Source: Elysia crispata (Eukaryota; Mollusca; Gastropoda; Plakobranchidae). Taken from it: a stretch of DNA of 64,000 bases. Shown piece by piece: positions 63,607 through 64,000 of this stretch. The position numbers and the translations under genes are program-made. The first letter of the stretch is position 1. Every line of letters starts with the position of its first letter. Location of the stretch: positions 1 to 64,000 of the forward strand of contig JAWDGP010001118.1 in the NCBI GenBank assembly GCA_033675545.1, in the 5' to 3' direction. The notes under the pieces were generated by a model that did not search any database, was not told the origin of the DNA, and worked only from the letters and a program-made list of their open reading frames with translations.

Positions 63607-64000
63607 CTGAAAACAAAACATGAACACGATAAATACAGCATACACCTTTGTTAGAAGTGAATTCTTAATTATGATCTTCAAAACAAGGTTATTAAGGGCC
63701 TTTTTGACTTGATATTCTTAATGTATATCACCTAAGGAAGCAGTCTCAAAAATTGGAAGCAGTATACCTGTGTGGTGAAGATATAACTTTATTTCATAAA
63801 AAAATAGAAACCAAAACTGTCAAACACGTGTAGGGTGGATAAGTAAATTTTGAACTTTGATTTTAATCTAATTTGGTTTGGAACAAAGATTGATAACTAT
63901 CTAGATGTTCTTAAGTTTTAATTAAGCTTGGCACAAGTGAAGGTTTGAAGCTACAGAAGTTTTGCTGATCTGATGTGTGAGAGACAGTTAATTATCAGGT
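63607..64000 (-). other. HAT1 upstream intron, to window edge
   Basis: The first coding exon of HAT1 must lie here or beyond the edge. No frame matching the family N-terminus with a phase-1 donor was found, so it is probably beyond position 64000. Confidence 0.5.

Noticed and set aside
63607..64000. Search for the first HAT1 coding exon
   Set aside because: No minus-strand segment matches the family N-terminus with the required phase, so it was not annotated.

Overview
This is a eukaryotic window. It is AT-rich, its genes are split by GT-AG introns, and it is full of microsatellites, a satellite array, inverted-repeat transposons, a SINE and decayed LINE pieces. Protein similarity to animal families, together with the recurrent short tctagatctag runs and the repeat style, suggests a lophotrochozoan animal, plausibly a gastropod mollusc; that species guess is inference.

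Layout. 1-2380 is the end of a 55-bp satellite with higher-order structure. 2.4-8.3 kb is intergenic and holds wrecked retroelements. On the minus strand at 8.36-9.72 kb there are two exons of a GABA-B-receptor-like gene or pseudogene. 10-13.1 kb is the probable promoter and first intron of the next gene and carries a small inverted-repeat element. 13298-22206 (+) is a four-exon MBD5/MBD6-type gene of 2,511 codons. 22.2-29.9 kb holds its 3' UTR and intergenic DNA. On the minus strand follow SDHAF3 (29890-31301) and COA3 (36265-38323), two small mitochondrial assembly factors. TSN (translin, seven coding exons, 228 aa, 39133-45699, +) is divergent from COA3 across 809 bp. HAT1 (histone acetyltransferase 1, nine exons seen, 53665-63606, -) converges on TSN and runs off the right edge without its first coding exon.

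Many of these exons were found by joining splice sites; the longest single reading frames show only parts of COA3, TSN and HAT1. Codon phases agree at every junction, and the TSN product comes out at the family length.

Functionally the genes are housekeeping: chromatin (MBD5/6, HAT1), small-RNA/nucleic-acid processing (translin) and respiratory-chain assembly (SDHAF3 for complex II, COA3 for complex IV). Nothing suggests a gene cluster with a joint pathway. I saw no CRISPR, operon, tRNA or rRNA gene, and no convincing novel biological system. The most unusual things are the satellite architecture, four CAGT...ACTG transposons between 49.6 and 59 kb (one carrying a minisatellite), a partial HAT1 exon duplication with a broken donor, a 26-A tract running into the TSN start codon, and an altered acetyl-CoA loop in HAT1.
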